DNA of 64,000 nucleotides from Panicum virgatum (GCF_016808335.1 NC_053149.1:24031238-24095237), one strand, 5' to 3'. Shown: positions 44,517 through 56,113, counted from the stretch's first letter. Numbers and translations are program-made. The notes: generated from the letters alone by a model not told the origin.

Positions 44517-44749
44517 AGAAAAGAGGCAGCTTATAGTTTGGATGGTCGGGAGGATAACGAGGAACGAGAATAGGCTTTTGTGCCGCGATGTGGTTTTGTT
44601 TGCTACTAAATGAAAAGAGGCAAATAAAACTGTTACTGCTTGATAACATGGTACACCAAGATGCAACGGATGTAAACATAGCAGCTAGCACAGAGAGATA
44701 TAACGGACATGATTATGGAGACGAATACACTACAACAATTCACAGTATA

Positions 44750-45170
44750 CTTGACAGTGGAAAACTGTTGGCAAAAGCAAGGAAACTGTCAGGTTTGAGT
44801 TTATATGACAGTCGGCTGTCATATATATGCTGTCGGAATTGCAGTGTCAGAAATCTAGTGTGATATATGACATCCTTGTTGGTATTGTTGATTTACAACA
44901 GGGCATGCTGTCAGCAAACTTATGTGTCAGATGTGGCTTCAAACAAGGCATGTCCTTCTTATTTGATATAGGGCTGTCATATATCTTTACCCAGATCAAT
45001 GACAAGCTTGTTGGAGTTCAAATTAAGCAGTACCGACAACACTGTTGTGTAAAGTTAATCATATATATGGAAGCCTTGTCAGATATAACATATCATATAG
45101 ATGACAGCACTGTCAAATATCACCCTTATGATAACTGATTGCCATGTCATACAGTGTCTAAATTACCCCA
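44750..45170. repeat. CACTA C subterminal repeats, left end
   Basis: TATGACAG, CTGTCATATAT and CTGTCAG recur about a dozen times in both orientations. The same motifs recur at the other end (about 51240-51500: ATATGACAAGGC, CATGACAGTGCTG). Confidence 0.8.
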
Positions 45171-45377
45171 ACAGGCATGCCGATTTTTTAGAGGCATGCT
45201 GTTGAGTATTTTTCTTTTCCACATATACGCACCAGAAATCAACATTCAAATATGAACAAATTGATGTGCAAAGATAACATTGGAGGTTGGACACAAATTT
45301 CAATTCAAACATATATGTCCCAGGAGCTGTTGAAGTAGCAACAGAGATAAATATCTTTTTAGAAATAGCAGTAGGTG

Positions 45378-48300
45378 CTAAAACATGGACTCTGCATGAT
45401 AGTAACCTAGAAACATGCCTGACTCAATCTTTTGATGATCATAACTAAGCTGATGATAGACTTCAGTTGTTGGAAACATAATAGAATGATGCCACAATGA
45501 CACGTATACATTTGGCCCGAACCACATTCGAAGCTCGTTGCGCTCACAGTCAGTCATGTCATCATTGTTGCTTCTATGCTCGTAAGAGCTTGGATCATCA
45601 TGTTGGGTGTTACCAGGGTTCCTTCCAGGCTGCTGTTGGAATTCATTTGAATAATTTGATGTTCCATCCTTCAAGCCTAAAACAGAAATAGGCTCAAATT
45701 AGTGCATAAGCTCTGTGATTAATTAATAGCCTAACATAAATATTCAGTACTTGCAATAAGAAGAGGTATATTTTCTTTTGCATTTGTACCTGAGCATTAG
45801 TAAATGAGGAGAATAAAGAAGCAAAATTGAGTTGTGGTGGAGGTGTGCTTCTCTGTCCCTGACGCATCATGTACTGCCAAAATAAAATTGTAGTTACAAA
45901 CTCTAGTAAGCCAAGAGTTCCCAATAATTTAAATCAGAATAGGTATAGACACATTCATGTATAGTAACCTGACACATCTGCTGAGTGTATTGAAGCACTT
46001 TATGTAATGTTCCTTGATCCTCCTGTCTCTGTCTTTTTAGCTCTTGAACCTCTTGTTGTAGCTGTACCACTCTCTGTGTAGAACTTTGGGCACTTTGGGG
46101 CTGAGATGGATGTGCAGTGGTGGAAAATATTATGGTAGAGCTATCAATAGCTCCATCAGCAATGGCAAACTTCCCATGAGGCTTTCTTCCTGTGTTGTTA
46201 TACATAACTTGTGCATCAAAGGGACCCCTCACCCACTGAACCTCAGGTCCATAAGTGTTTTTCATACCATCACCATAGTTATCCTGATAAAAATATGAAA
46301 TTTAGCTCAACTAAATGGGGCTCCGTAATGTAGTCAAGGTAGCATAAATAAACACTAGAGGCAAGCTACTAAAGAAATATGAGCCAGCCAAATTTCTAAA
46401 GTTGGCCATGAAACAAGCACACATGCCAATACAACTACTATATTGGTCCAATATGGGAGGCAAGTGGAGGCAAGGTACTAAAATAGCAGGAGCTCGCAGA
46501 AGTAATGTCTTCTTTTATCAACGTAAGATGGAGATATATGTTACCAGATGATTTTGGGCACGTTCATTAGGAATAGGAGGCAGCTCATTGCCCTCTCCTT
46601 GTGCCACAGCATCCTTGGATGCCCCCATATGCACAGAGAATGACTCAATCAGGCTAAAAGGCCTCCCATATGTTTCCTCCTGCAAGTAATAATTTGATAG
46701 TCATCGAAATCAATATGGACATATATGCAAAAAGGTGAGGTAAATTATTTCATTGTTACTAAGCATTGCTGTGTACATGCAGTGGACCGCAATCCCCCAT
46801 GGTTCTGTGCATCTGGCACACTAAGTCTTGCATTCCTCTTCATAGCACTAAGTCTTTTGAACTCATCTGAGCCCCACCAAGCACTCAGCTTGAACCATGT
46901 ATCAGTGTTTGTCCAACGAAAAGGTACCAAAGTGTAGTCATATGAAAACAAATGCTTCAGTTTTGCATCTTTAAATTTAACTGGCCGGTGTATGATTTCT
47001 GCATAATAGGCCACCACTGCATATATCCGCGCATTGTATATCTGGTTTCGAGCCAATTTCTCACAACATCTTTCTAATGTCTTCATCCATTTATCTTTGA
47101 GTTCTGGCTGTTCACCGGCCATTTGTAGCGTGCCTAACATGAAAAGTATGTATTGATTACTCCATTCAAAGCAGTATGTATATATTATTTCTCCAGCAAA
47201 GTATGTACTGATTATTTCTTATGCAAGTAACAATATGAACATACCATGAAGTCATTCTTGACCTTCTCTGCACACAACTCAACAGAAGGGTCCGCATCTG
47301 GTCCCCTCATGTACCAGTGGCGCCACTTTGATGCTGCTTCATAAGATGGTGGGACCAGGGAGGTGTCCAGGAAAATTTGTGGGTAATGATGTCTTATCAA
47401 AGATCCAAGGATGGTGTTTGGAACACGAGCTTTCTTGTTAGGGTTTTTTTGATCCATGCCATTACAATTTTCCAACTTCTAAGATATGCCATTATAATTC
47501 ACCTATTTTGAAAACTGTCATTACAATTTTTCATTTCTTTGAATCGTACCATTTTATACGTCTTTGATGCCCATGGACCCACTTGCAGACCCTCATATTT
47601 TCGTATGGCCCAAAATACCACTGCTGCTTCTCTCTCTACACTCACTGACGTGTAGGGCCCACACATCAGCTTCTCCTTCAATCTCCTTCCTCCTTCAACC
47701 TTCTCCTCTCCAAGGGCTGCTCACCTCTGCACACCCCCACGCCACGAGCGCCGCCGGCATGCTCCCCCGCCGGGAGAGCCCCCTCCCCCCCCCCCCAGCC
47801 GAGCCCCTCCCCCGCTTGGCCTTGCGCGGGCATGCTGTCGCCGGCGCCCCTCACGCGGGCACACCGCCGCCGCGCCCCCAGGCGAGCTCGCATCCCCTGC
47901 TCCGCCCGCATGCCGCTCTCGCCGCCACCGCTCCGACTGAGGAACTAGGGAAGCAGAGGAGGGCATGGAGTGGGGAGGCGGTTCCCCTGCGCTTCGGCTC
48001 GCCGCTGCCCTAACGCCAGCCATGGGCCCGCACGGTCGCCGCTGCTCTCGCCTGCAGTGCGCCACGCCGCGCCGCTGCTACCGCCTGCCCTGCGCCACGC
48101 CGCGCGGCCGTCCCGAGCGCTCCTCCACGCCACTCAAAGCGCCGCCGCTAGTGCACCTCCGCGTTGCTGCGGGGCCATCCGGAGCAGGGGAGGGGGGTGC
48201 CCGGCCCGCCGCGCGCTTGGCCGCCGCCGCGAGCTCCGCCGCTTGGCCCGCCGCGAGCTCCGCCGCGCGTTCCACCGTGCAGGCTGCCACACGCTCCGCC

Positions 48301-48919
48301 CACGGCCGAAGCAGGGGAGGGCCGCGCCCGCTCGGCCTGCTCGCCCACCCACGGAGCTCGCCCGTCCGGTGAGGGATGCGGGGTAGTGAGGCGGCGGGGG
48401 ATGCAGGGGTGTGGGCGGCGGGGGATGCTGGGGAGGAGGCGCGCCGGCGGAGGGGAGCCAGGGGAGGGGGGTGCGCCGGTGGAGGGGAGCCAGCGGAGGG
48501 GATGCAGGAAGAAGAAGCACCGAAGGTTGAAGAAGAAGCTGACGTGTGGGCCCCACACGTCAGTGAGTGTTGGGAGAGAAGCAACAGGGGTATTTTGGGC
48601 CATACAAAAATATGGGGGTCTGCAAGTGGGTCCAAGGACATCAAAGACGTATAAAATGGCACGATTCAAAGAAACGAAAAATTGTAATGGCAGGTTTCAA
48701 AATAGGTGAATTGTAATGGCATATCTCATAAGTTAGCAAATTGTAATGGCATGCATCAAAAAAAACCCTTCTTGTTAAAGGGACGCTCCCTCCAATTTCT
48801 ATATGGGCATTTGCACTGGAAAAGGCATGGCTAACAAACTCTTGTGTTCTTTTGCACCAATTAGCATTAGGACCTGCTTTACTCCAATCATCATACATCC
48901 ATCTATGGTTCTCCGACAT
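45378..48919 (-). pseudogene. TNP1-type (Transposase_24-like) protein of CACTA C
   Basis: Exons, leftward: 48919-48785 (ENHRWMYDDWSKAGPNANWC, a transposase-associated type N-terminus); after the inserted Mutator-like element, 47440-47235 (ILGSLIRHHYPQIFLDTSLV, KWRHWYMRGPDADPSVEL); 47120-46760 (KLARNQIYNARIYAVVAYYA, TWFKLSAWWGSDEFKRLSAM, the Transposase_24-like core); 46690-46560; 46290-45970 (coiled-coil QLQQEVQELKRQRQEDQGTL); 45870-45780; and 45680-45378, ending YYHAESMF. The inserted element destroys the second exon and the joined frame is shifted. Apart from that the exons are well preserved. Confidence 0.75.
47441..48768. mobile_element. Mutator-like element (Pack-MULE candidate) inside CACTA C
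   Basis: Terminal inverted repeats of about 250 bp begin GGGTTTTTTTGATCCATGCC at 47441, with the near complement ending at 48768. They are flanked by a perfect 9-bp target duplication TTCTTGTTA (47432-47440 and 48769-48777), the hallmark of Mutator-type insertion. The interior (about 47690-48520) is very GC-rich, open in many frames, and carries no transposase. This is the configuration of Pack-MULEs that carry captured host gene pieces, but the captured source is not recognised. Confidence 0.93.
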
Positions 48920-49289
48920 TGATGCTAAATTCTGTAAATTATCAAGAATATAGTTTTATTTAAATGTTATGCCGAGAAGTATCTACAGGCAGGTGATCTA
49001 GTAGTTCTTTGGTACAAAAAAAACTTCATGTATATCAGGTTTCAATAGTGATGCAAATTCATCAAGCAACAGACAGTGGAAAATTCATGTCATCAAATAT
49101 ATTCATGTGAATGACTTGCTGGAAGAACTACAAGAGGAGAGTAACTTACATGTCGATCTACTACCCTGGAATAGCTTGCTGAACTATCAATGCCGTACTG
49201 CTCCTATCAGAAAAAATGAGAAGAAATGGTTACCCATATCTTCAACTAATGTATAAAACTATAGCATAAGAAATAAACCAAGGCAAAAC

Positions 49290-49870
49290 ATTCATTGTCC
49301 TCTTCGAGGCAGAGCTTGGGGATGCGGAGAGGCACAGCGAGCAGCCAGCCATCGGAGGGGCAGGGCGGCGCATGGAGCGGGCGGCGGAGGGGTGCGGCGG
49401 CGCGGAGAGCGGCGCGTGGCAAGCCGGCAGAGGGGCGGCACAGCGCAGGGAACAGCTGCCCATCAGAGGGGTGGTGTGATGTGTGGAGCAGCGGACGGAG
49501 GGGCAGGGCGGCGCGTGGTACTCCGGGCGGCCCACCATCAGAGGGGCATCGCGGCGCGGGGGGCTGCTGGCGCAAGGGATTTGGATGTGGAAGCTGTCGC
49601 CTGAGAACTGGTCTATTTGGTGGATGGGGATGGCATGTGTCGCCGGCTCGCTGCCGCATGACCGTAGGGGTCAATACAGATACAGGAGATAAGTACCAAT
49701 TCAGGCTGGGTCACCGTGCAATTTTTTTTGCAGCTGCAGTTCAATACATGACGAGATGCAGATGAAGAAGATTACAATCTTACAATTGGGGCTCGAGGTT
49801 GCCGCGCAGTAGCGCAGGACGGACTGATCGAGAGAGATGATCGGCTTCAGCGTGTCTGGTGCGGCCGTGT
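49290..49870. other. GC-rich segment of CACTA C, no supported gene
   Basis: Overlapping low-complexity ORFs on both strands. It lies between the transposase-associated exon and the acidic exon of the CACTA C gene and may be an intron or leader. Confidence 0.4.
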
Positions 49871-50490
49871 CGCCGGATATGTACTTCGTCGGAGATGAAC
49901 TTCGTAGTGAATGCCGGCAGCAACAATGGTGAGAACTGCGGCAGCGGCTGCAGCACCGACGCCAGGACTCACGATCGCGAATACGAAGAGACGTGGAGGC
50001 GGTTGCCTATCAAGGTGCCGATGGAATCGCTAGCTGAGTTGTTGGCGGGCAAGATTGCTAGTGGGCAACGAAATTTTGGCGGCAGTATTTTCGCAGCTTG
50101 GCGCTGGTTGTTTGGTCTGGTCATTTTTTTTATCAACTTAGACGAATCTGAGTAGGCTTTTTCATCCACACGTTTTGCATGGACGTTCGAAAAAAAAAGT
50201 TACATCATCCACACACATATGCATGCAAGGTGCACACACCTTAAACAAATTGTTACACATATGGATCCATCCTCCGTGTAGCATGCATGTTAGATATAAC
50301 TAAAATATATATTGTCTAATATAACCAAAAAGAATCGTTACACATATGGATCCATCCTGAGCTAATGTTATCTTTGCAATTCTCTATTTGCAGTACCATT
50401 CAAGTTATCTCTATGGATTTCCAAAAGCAAAAATATTCTTATTTCTAGATGACCAAATGGATGATAAGAACAACTAGAAACTAGGGAGTA

Positions 50491-50865
50491 CTACTTGCCA
50501 TCATTATTCTGGTAATACAATGGCACTAAAATCATCAACATACTATCTCTAACCTCGCAAAGCCTATTATTGACACCATCATCTTGTTCATGACGATCGA
50601 GGACGTCGGCATCTGCTTCTTCTTCCAGTTGCTGAGCGTGGCTGCCTAAGTACTTCCATGCATCACCTCCCTGTCCTTCAATGCCCTGAACCAGCTGCTC
50701 CTCAACGGCATTCAGAGGCTGATCCATGGAGGGCGCCTGCTCCTCGGTTTCAGGGAGGAAAGAGCCCTCATCACTGATTTCATCCTCTGAATCAGAAATA
50801 AAGAGGTAGTCACTGCCACCACCCTCATCTGAATCTTGAGCAAAATCAATACCTTCTTGAACCAC
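50491..50865 (-). CDS. Acidic N-terminal exon of the CACTA C gene (hypothetical)
   Basis: A minus-strand frame of about 124 codons with many Asp and Glu (DSDEGGGSDYLFISDSEDEI, EEQAPSMDQPLNAVEEQLVQ). It is oriented like the TNP1-type gene and lies upstream of it. The composition is typical of N-terminal regions of CACTA-encoded proteins. There is no recognised domain. Confidence 0.4.
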   Translation of the reverse strand: MVQEGIDFAQDSDEGGGSDYLFISDSEDEISDEGSFLPETEEQAPSMDQPLNAVEEQLVQGIEGQGGDAWKYLGSHAQQLEEEADADVLDRHEQDDGVNNRLCEVRDSMLMILVPLYYQNNDGK

Positions 50866-51539
50866 AGCGCCCCTATCCTTGCCGCAGAGGCTTATCCAAA
50901 AACCACACCGCTCAGCACCTCACTGCCGGGCTCCTCCACCTCCGCGCGCCACTCTCCATTAATTGTTCCTATGCATTTCTCGATGGTTGAAGTTTATATG
51001 GCGGGTGCGGCTGCTCTTTGGAGCGGATCTCGCGGCCAATCAGTGCGGACTGTGGATGAGGACTGCGAATCGGATGCTGATTCAGTGCGTAAGGAGAACG
51101 AGCAATGCGTGAGGAGAACGAGCAATGGGGTGAGTGCATTGGGAGGGCAGATGACGGCAATACACATGCACATGCGCATGCAACCTTTTTTAACCGACAT
51201 GCACAATCTTTTATCTAGGAGATAATTTGTAAAAACAATTGTGATTTGATATATGACAAGGCTATCACATATCTGACACAAAACCATGATAGCACTCATT
51301 TTAGTTGGGACCTCTTGCCGTGGGCAAATCAAGGATGGCACCATGCCAACATACATGACAGTGCTGTTAGTTATGCAGTGGTTGCCTGACATGGCTGTTA
51401 GATAAGAATATCTTAACAATAATAATGCTCTCACTAATCCTACCAATGACAGCCTTATTGCCCATCTAAATTCAATGTTCATCAATACTGTTGACAATCA
51501 CTATAGCTGTTAGAGAAAACTGCAATCGTTGTAGTGATA

Positions 51540-51791
51540 TGGCATAACCTTATAGAGCATACCTGCGGTAGAACGGAATAATTTGGTAAAACGTACGTTT
51601 GTCCCTGCGGCCTGCAGTAAAGAAACTCTTCCAAGTTCAGATGGCTAGCCCCTATGGATGAATTAGCAGTGTTAAGAATTCCACGAAGTAACTATTGAGC
51701 TCCTACCTTAATACCATGATGGTGCTCCACTCATAATCCACTCATGATGGTACGTACACTAGAGCTTGTACCAATCCCATATATACGGCCC
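51540..51791. other. Flank of CACTA C, former upstream region of LRX
   Basis: No ORF. Before CACTA C inserted, this stretch would have been contiguous with the LRX promoter, at about 320 bp from the start codon. Confidence 0.45.
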
Positions 51792-51794
51792 TAA

Positions 51795-52162
51795 GGCCAG
51801 TCCCAATACAAGTTTCATGGAGGTTTCATGCATATTAAATGAGGTGCCACATAGGCAAAAATGATGACATGACAAGAAATTTATAAAGAGAGAGAAGAAA
51901 TGGGTTTCATCTAGATGAAACTTGGGTTACACTGTTTTCAAGACTATGAAACTTGATGAAACTAGCATTGTGGGCTAGAGAATTTCATCTCATCTGATTT
52001 CACCCAATCACGTTCATAGTAACTGAATGCAATGGCTCGCCTATGAAATCGTGAAATGAAACTATATATTGGGAGGCCTCATTTCATCCATAGTTTCAAA
52101 AGTTTTTTGATGATATATCACTCTTGGTAATCGTGTATTGAAACCTTGCACTGGGATTAGCC
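51795..52162. mobile_element. Tourist-type (PIF/Harbinger) MITE
   Basis: 368 bp. The left end is GGCCAGTCCCAATACAAG and the right end is the near complement (GCACTGGGATTAGCC). It is flanked by TAA target duplications (51792-51794 and 52163-52165). GTTTCAT and ATGAAAC motifs repeat inside in both orientations. Confidence 0.88.
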
Positions 52163-52259
52163 TAATAATCTGAGTTTTGTTGGGTGTTAGCTACTGAATA
52201 TAAAGAGTTTAGAGCCGTCTAAAAAAATGTAGACGTGTCCCTAATGGAAATACAATATA

Positions 52260-52468
52260 CTCCCTCCGTTTCATAAAAAGTGTTATCCTGCATTTAAAAA
52301 AATCTCACAAAGAGTGCAATTTCAGAGATTGGATCTCACCTACCTACCTAATTAAGTGGTGCATTCCATAACTAACCGCATGTGGCAAATAAATGAGGAT
52401 ATTAGATTCTTTTCACGTTACCACTAATCGAAAAAATCTACAATTGCACTTTCATAGAACGGAGGAGA
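52260..52468. mobile_element. Stowaway-type MITE
   Basis: The left end is CTCCCTCCGTTTCATAAAAA and the right end is near-complementary (CTTTCATAGAACGGAGGAG). TA flanks lie at 52258-52259 and 52469-52470. About 209 bp, no coding capacity. Confidence 0.85.
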
Positions 52469-52581
52469 TACGGCCCAACATCCAAAAGACTGTAGCACAA
52501 CACCCTGATCGATTCTGTATTTTCACTTATTTCAAAGTCCCGTTGAATTGGATGTCATATTGATATGAGACAAGCAGCTAT

Positions 52582-52768
52582 CACTACTACACGTCTCCTG
52601 CAATAACACCGCCCCTTTTATATTAACAACGGGCACTGTAGCAAGCGTTATTGCAGTGGGTGGATGATGATGTCACAAGACCGTCCGTTATTACTGTGCA
52701 CACTTCAGTAACAGGCGGACATGACGTCAGCGCACCGAGAGTTTTTAAAAATGGAGGCGACGCTGACA
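52582..52768. mobile_element. CACTA 5'-end fragment
   Basis: Begins CACTACTACACGTCTCCTGC, followed by several GTTATTGCAGTG and CGTTATTA subterminal-like motifs. Its other end is not seen. An RTE LINE inserted into it at 52769. Confidence 0.55.
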
Positions 52769-53059
52769 ATGGTTTGGACATGTCCAACGAAGGCCTCCTA
52801 AGGCGCCGGTGCATAATGGGGTTCTTGAGCGGATCGATAATGTAAAGAGGGGTAGAGGTAGACCTAAACTGACGTGGGATGAGTCGGTTAAGAGACACCT
52901 TAAGGATTGGAATATTTCTAAAGAGATAGCTTTGGATAGGAGCGTTTGGAGACTAGCTATCAATGTGCCTGAACCTTAAACTTATTTCTTTCGGGTTTCA
53001 TCTCTAGCCTACCCCAACTCGCTTGGGAAAAAAGCTATGTTGTTGTTGTTGTTGTTGAG
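52769..53059 (+). mobile_element. 5'-truncated RTE-type LINE with (TTG)n tail
   Basis: Encodes the C-terminus of an RTE-type reverse transcriptase (NVKRGRGRPKLTWDESVKRH, DRSVWRLAINVPEP, then stop), a short 3' UTR (CTACCCCAACTCGCTTGGG) and a TTG microsatellite tail (about 53039-53055). Flanked by a perfect 10-bp target duplication GACGCTGACA (52759-52768 and 53060-53069). Confidence 0.92.
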
Positions 53060-53069
53060 GGGACGCTGA

Positions 53070-53975
53070 CACATACAAATTTCTATTTTTGTGATTTTGC
53101 CTTCAACATGTTTAACAAAACTAGTTCAACATTTCATAGAAATTAAATCAACATTTCACAAAAAAATTGAAATGTTATTTTAAAATTTTAAAATAATATA
53201 TTCTAAATGTTAAGTTTTATGAAAAGAAATGAAACATTTAAAATATATTGTATAAGATCTTATTTCACTGGATTAATTCAGTAGAATGCGATGGTGCGAA
53301 TGGATTTGAAACACATTTACCTTTTTAGAGATTGAAATTCATTCTAGATTCTCTACCAGCTGCACTAATCATGTGGTTTACACGTGTCCTCACCAAATGG
53401 GCACAGCTGCACCCACGTGACTGCTCGGCGTCAGCGACTCTCTCCGGAACCTGCATGGGATGCGATCTCAGCCATTAAACTTCCGTGCACGCATCTCAAA
53501 CGTTGAAAAATGGATAACAAAAATCTTCTGTGCTGGCTAGTCTTGGCTTTGTTACAAGTAACATATCTGGTGGAAACTATAACTTCGTGAAAACTCGTGC
53601 AAACTACGGCAAAAAAAATATCGTCTAAATTCACCAATAAAATCACACATGTAGATGATATGATAATACTCAGTCTTGTAAAATATCTTTTCCAAACTCG
53701 ACTTCGTTTGTGAGATATAAAATTAACAAATTTCAATCCAGAAAGTTGACCAGATGATTTTTTAGAAATTTATTATTTTTATATCTCACATGTGTAATTT
53801 TTCTGGTGAATTTAGACGACTTTTTTACCGTGGTTTGCACAAATTTTCATAGAGGTTGTGGTTTGGACTAGATACGTTCCCTTGTTACAAAGACCGCAGG
53901 CCCATAACGACAGAATGCCAGACAGCCTGCCATAAAGGTCGTCGAGTCCGTAACTAGCAAGCCCAACCAAGGCCG
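53070..53975. other. AT-rich intergenic DNA, no gene seen
   Basis: Contains an A/T-rich stretch (53090-53270) and otherwise unstructured sequence. ORFs are short and without recognisable content. Confidence 0.5.
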
Positions 53976-54246
53976 TGTTTAATTGCAGTCTATAAAGTTT
54001 TTGAAAAGGAATCTTTCTACATTTGAAGTACTAAACATAGACTAATTATAAAATTAATTACAGAACTCGTCTGTAAATCGCAAGACGAATCTAATGAGCC
54101 TAATTACGGCCTAATTAGGTTGATTAGATTCGTCTCGCGATTTACAGGCAAGCTGTGCAATGCATTTTTTATTTCGTCTAGATTTAAGTCTCCATGCAGG
54201 TGCCGGAAAAAAAATTGGAATTTTGAACTTTACAACTAAACAAGGG
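53976..54246. mobile_element. Intact MITE, same family as 19219-19786
   Basis: Begins GGCCGTGTTTAATTGCAG and ends TTACAACTAAACAAGGG. The core is an inverted pair (AACTCGTCTGTAAATCGCAA ... GATTAGATTCGTCTCGCGAT). About 270 bp, no ORF. Confidence 0.75.
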
Positions 54247-54369
54247 TTAGTCAATATCCTATGAAAATCCACAATCGTATTTCCGAGGTAGACCTGATTA
54301 TCTGTCGAGTCCGGTCAAAAAAATTTATTGGGCTGGATTTTTCGGTCCAAGCCCAACCCGGTACGCGGT

Positions 54370-54601
54370 CGGGTTGGGTAAAACCTGAATTTTCAAATGT
54401 AATTTTCAGGTCAGGTCGGATGGGTTTGGTTCGGATTTTTTAAAGTTTCGAATAAAAATTTCAGCCTATATCTGGCCCATACATTCGGGTTGGGTAAAAC
54501 CTGAATTTTCAAATGTAATTTTCAGGTCAGGTCGGATGGGTTTGGTTCGGATTTTTTAAAGTTTCGAATAAAAATTTCAGCCTATATCTGGCCCATACAT
54601 T
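54370..54601. repeat. Exact 116-bp tandem duplication
   Basis: Copy one is 54370-54485 and copy two 54486-54601, identical as far as I can read, each from CGGGTTGGGTAAAACCTGAA to GGCCCATACATT. It lies in hAT-like GGTCGGGTTGGG sequence. Confidence 0.93.
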
Positions 54602-54763
54602 CATCTGGTTGGATTTTTTGGAACAGGTCGGCGGCCCATGATCAGATCTTTCTATTTCAAAGCTCTCACGGCGGAGCGCCAGCGAGGAGCTGATCAGCCG
54701 AGCAAAAGCACGAGAGGACGAGCAAAGCCAAGCGGGCAGGGAGGAAAGCGACGGTGTACCAAC

Positions 54764-55136
54764 TAGACCTGGGCATGGGTCACCCGACCCGAACAACCCG
54801 ACCCAACCCGCCCGAAAAAAACCCGACCCGACCCGACCCGAGCTACGTGGCGGGTGGGCGCGGGCCGTATTTTTTGACCCGCAACAATCAACGGGCCGGG
54901 CACGGGCCGTGATTTTTGACCCAAAACCCGACCCAACCCGAAAAACCCGACCCAAAGGCCAAAAAACCCGACCCAACCCGAAAAAAACCCGACCCGACAC
55001 GCCCGCGCAGGATGCACGGGCCAACCCGACCCGACCCGGTGATAGGTACGGGTCGGGCGCGGGCTGTCCTATGTGACCCGTGACCCGACCTTGACCCGAC
55101 CCGAACCCGACCCGACCCGACGTTTGCCCAGGTCTA
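54764..55136. mobile_element. Non-autonomous hAT element
   Basis: TIRs TAGACCTGGGCA at 54764 and the complement ending at 55136. Perfect 8-bp target duplication GTACCAAC (54756-54763 and 55137-55144). The interior is a dense array of CCCGACCC motifs. No transposase. Confidence 0.95.
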
Positions 55137-55224
55137 GTACCAACCAGCCGAGCAAGCAGGCAATGAAGAACGAAGCGAAAGCGCTGTACTGGCAGTTCCC
55201 AACCACCTGCTTGCTCCTCCGCAA

Positions 55225-56105
55225 CAGGGTTCACTTTTTCGTTTTTTTACGAATCCCGCCGATGACCGGAAACGGAATTCCGAACGAAATTCCGCCAAAA
55301 ACCGTATTTTTCGAACGGAAGGTGAATTCAAATTTAAAAAACGGAATTCTGGAAATTCCGGACGAAATTCCGCTACTTTCCGGCGGAATTCCGGACTTTC
55401 TGGTGGAAAATGTCATTTTTTGACTACAAATGCTCCAAACATATGAAGAATTAAATAATTTAATAGAATATTTTTTGTATCTATTGTATATTGCAATGTA
55501 CAATGCATATTAAATATATTACACACAAATTATTCATAACAAAAGTATATTGTCACATGAAATCACAAATAAAATGCATGAAAACTAAATTTATCACAAT
55601 AACTTAAATTGCATAGACCATAATATAAGTTTATAATACATAAATTGCATAGTCTATATAAAAACCCAAGTTCAATCCAATAAACAATATTTATGTATAT
55701 CACGTAGTACTTAATAATTAATGAAGATATGATGAAAGTGTAAGGATAAATAAAGGAGACCTCTCATTCCATTCAAAAGGTATACTCTTTTAACCCATTG
55801 ATAGTACGGATATTAAAAAGCTATAAATCATACCTCATTAGACTACAAATAACCTTGTTTTTCAACTAAAATGCAATTTTAGTCTAGCAAATGATCTTAG
55901 ATTTGAGTGTGTTCTAGTCCTATTTGCTCAGAAGAACACCTAGTTTTTTATCATATTTTTTCCCAATTTTTTACAAATATTTTTGAATTTTTAAATTTGA
56001 AAACGGAAAATGACGAAAAATACCGGAATTCCATTTCCCGGCTACTAGCGGAAACGGAAAATTTTCCGGTTTTCCGGCGGTTTTCCGGCGGAAAGTTTTT
56101 CCCTG
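55225..56105. mobile_element. Second non-autonomous hAT element, 881 bp
   Basis: Ends CAGGGTTCACTTTTTCG and the near complement CGGAAAGTTTTTCCCTG. Perfect 8-bp target duplication CTCCGCAA (55217-55224 and 56106-56113). GGAATTCCG and TTTTCCGG motifs recur near both ends; the centre is AT-rich. Only 88 bp separate it from the previous hAT element. Confidence 0.94.
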
Positions 56106-56113
56106 CTCCGCAA

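Larger units (their letters stand above)
44728..51536 (-). mobile_element. Complete CACTA transposon C (non-autonomous)
   Basis: The left terminus is CACTACAACAATTCACAG (44728 on). The right terminus is the complement of CACTACAACGATTGCAG, ending at 51536. The flanks ata (44725-44727 and 51537-51539) form a matching 3-bp target duplication. Subterminal ATGACAG and CTGTCATAT motifs occur at both ends. It carries a TNP1-type gene on the minus strand and no TNP2 domain, so it depended on transposase from elsewhere. A Mutator-like element is inserted in it. The element lies about 320 bp upstream of the LRX start codon. Confidence 0.95.

Noticed and set aside
43318..44573. Plus-strand ORFs opposite the LRX gene (155 and 196 codons)
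   Set aside because: Antisense shadows of a GC-rich coding sequence.
47564..48709. Many overlapping ORFs, up to 194 codons, in the Mutator-like element
   Set aside because: Open in up to five frames by composition; none shows a domain, so no CDS is claimed.
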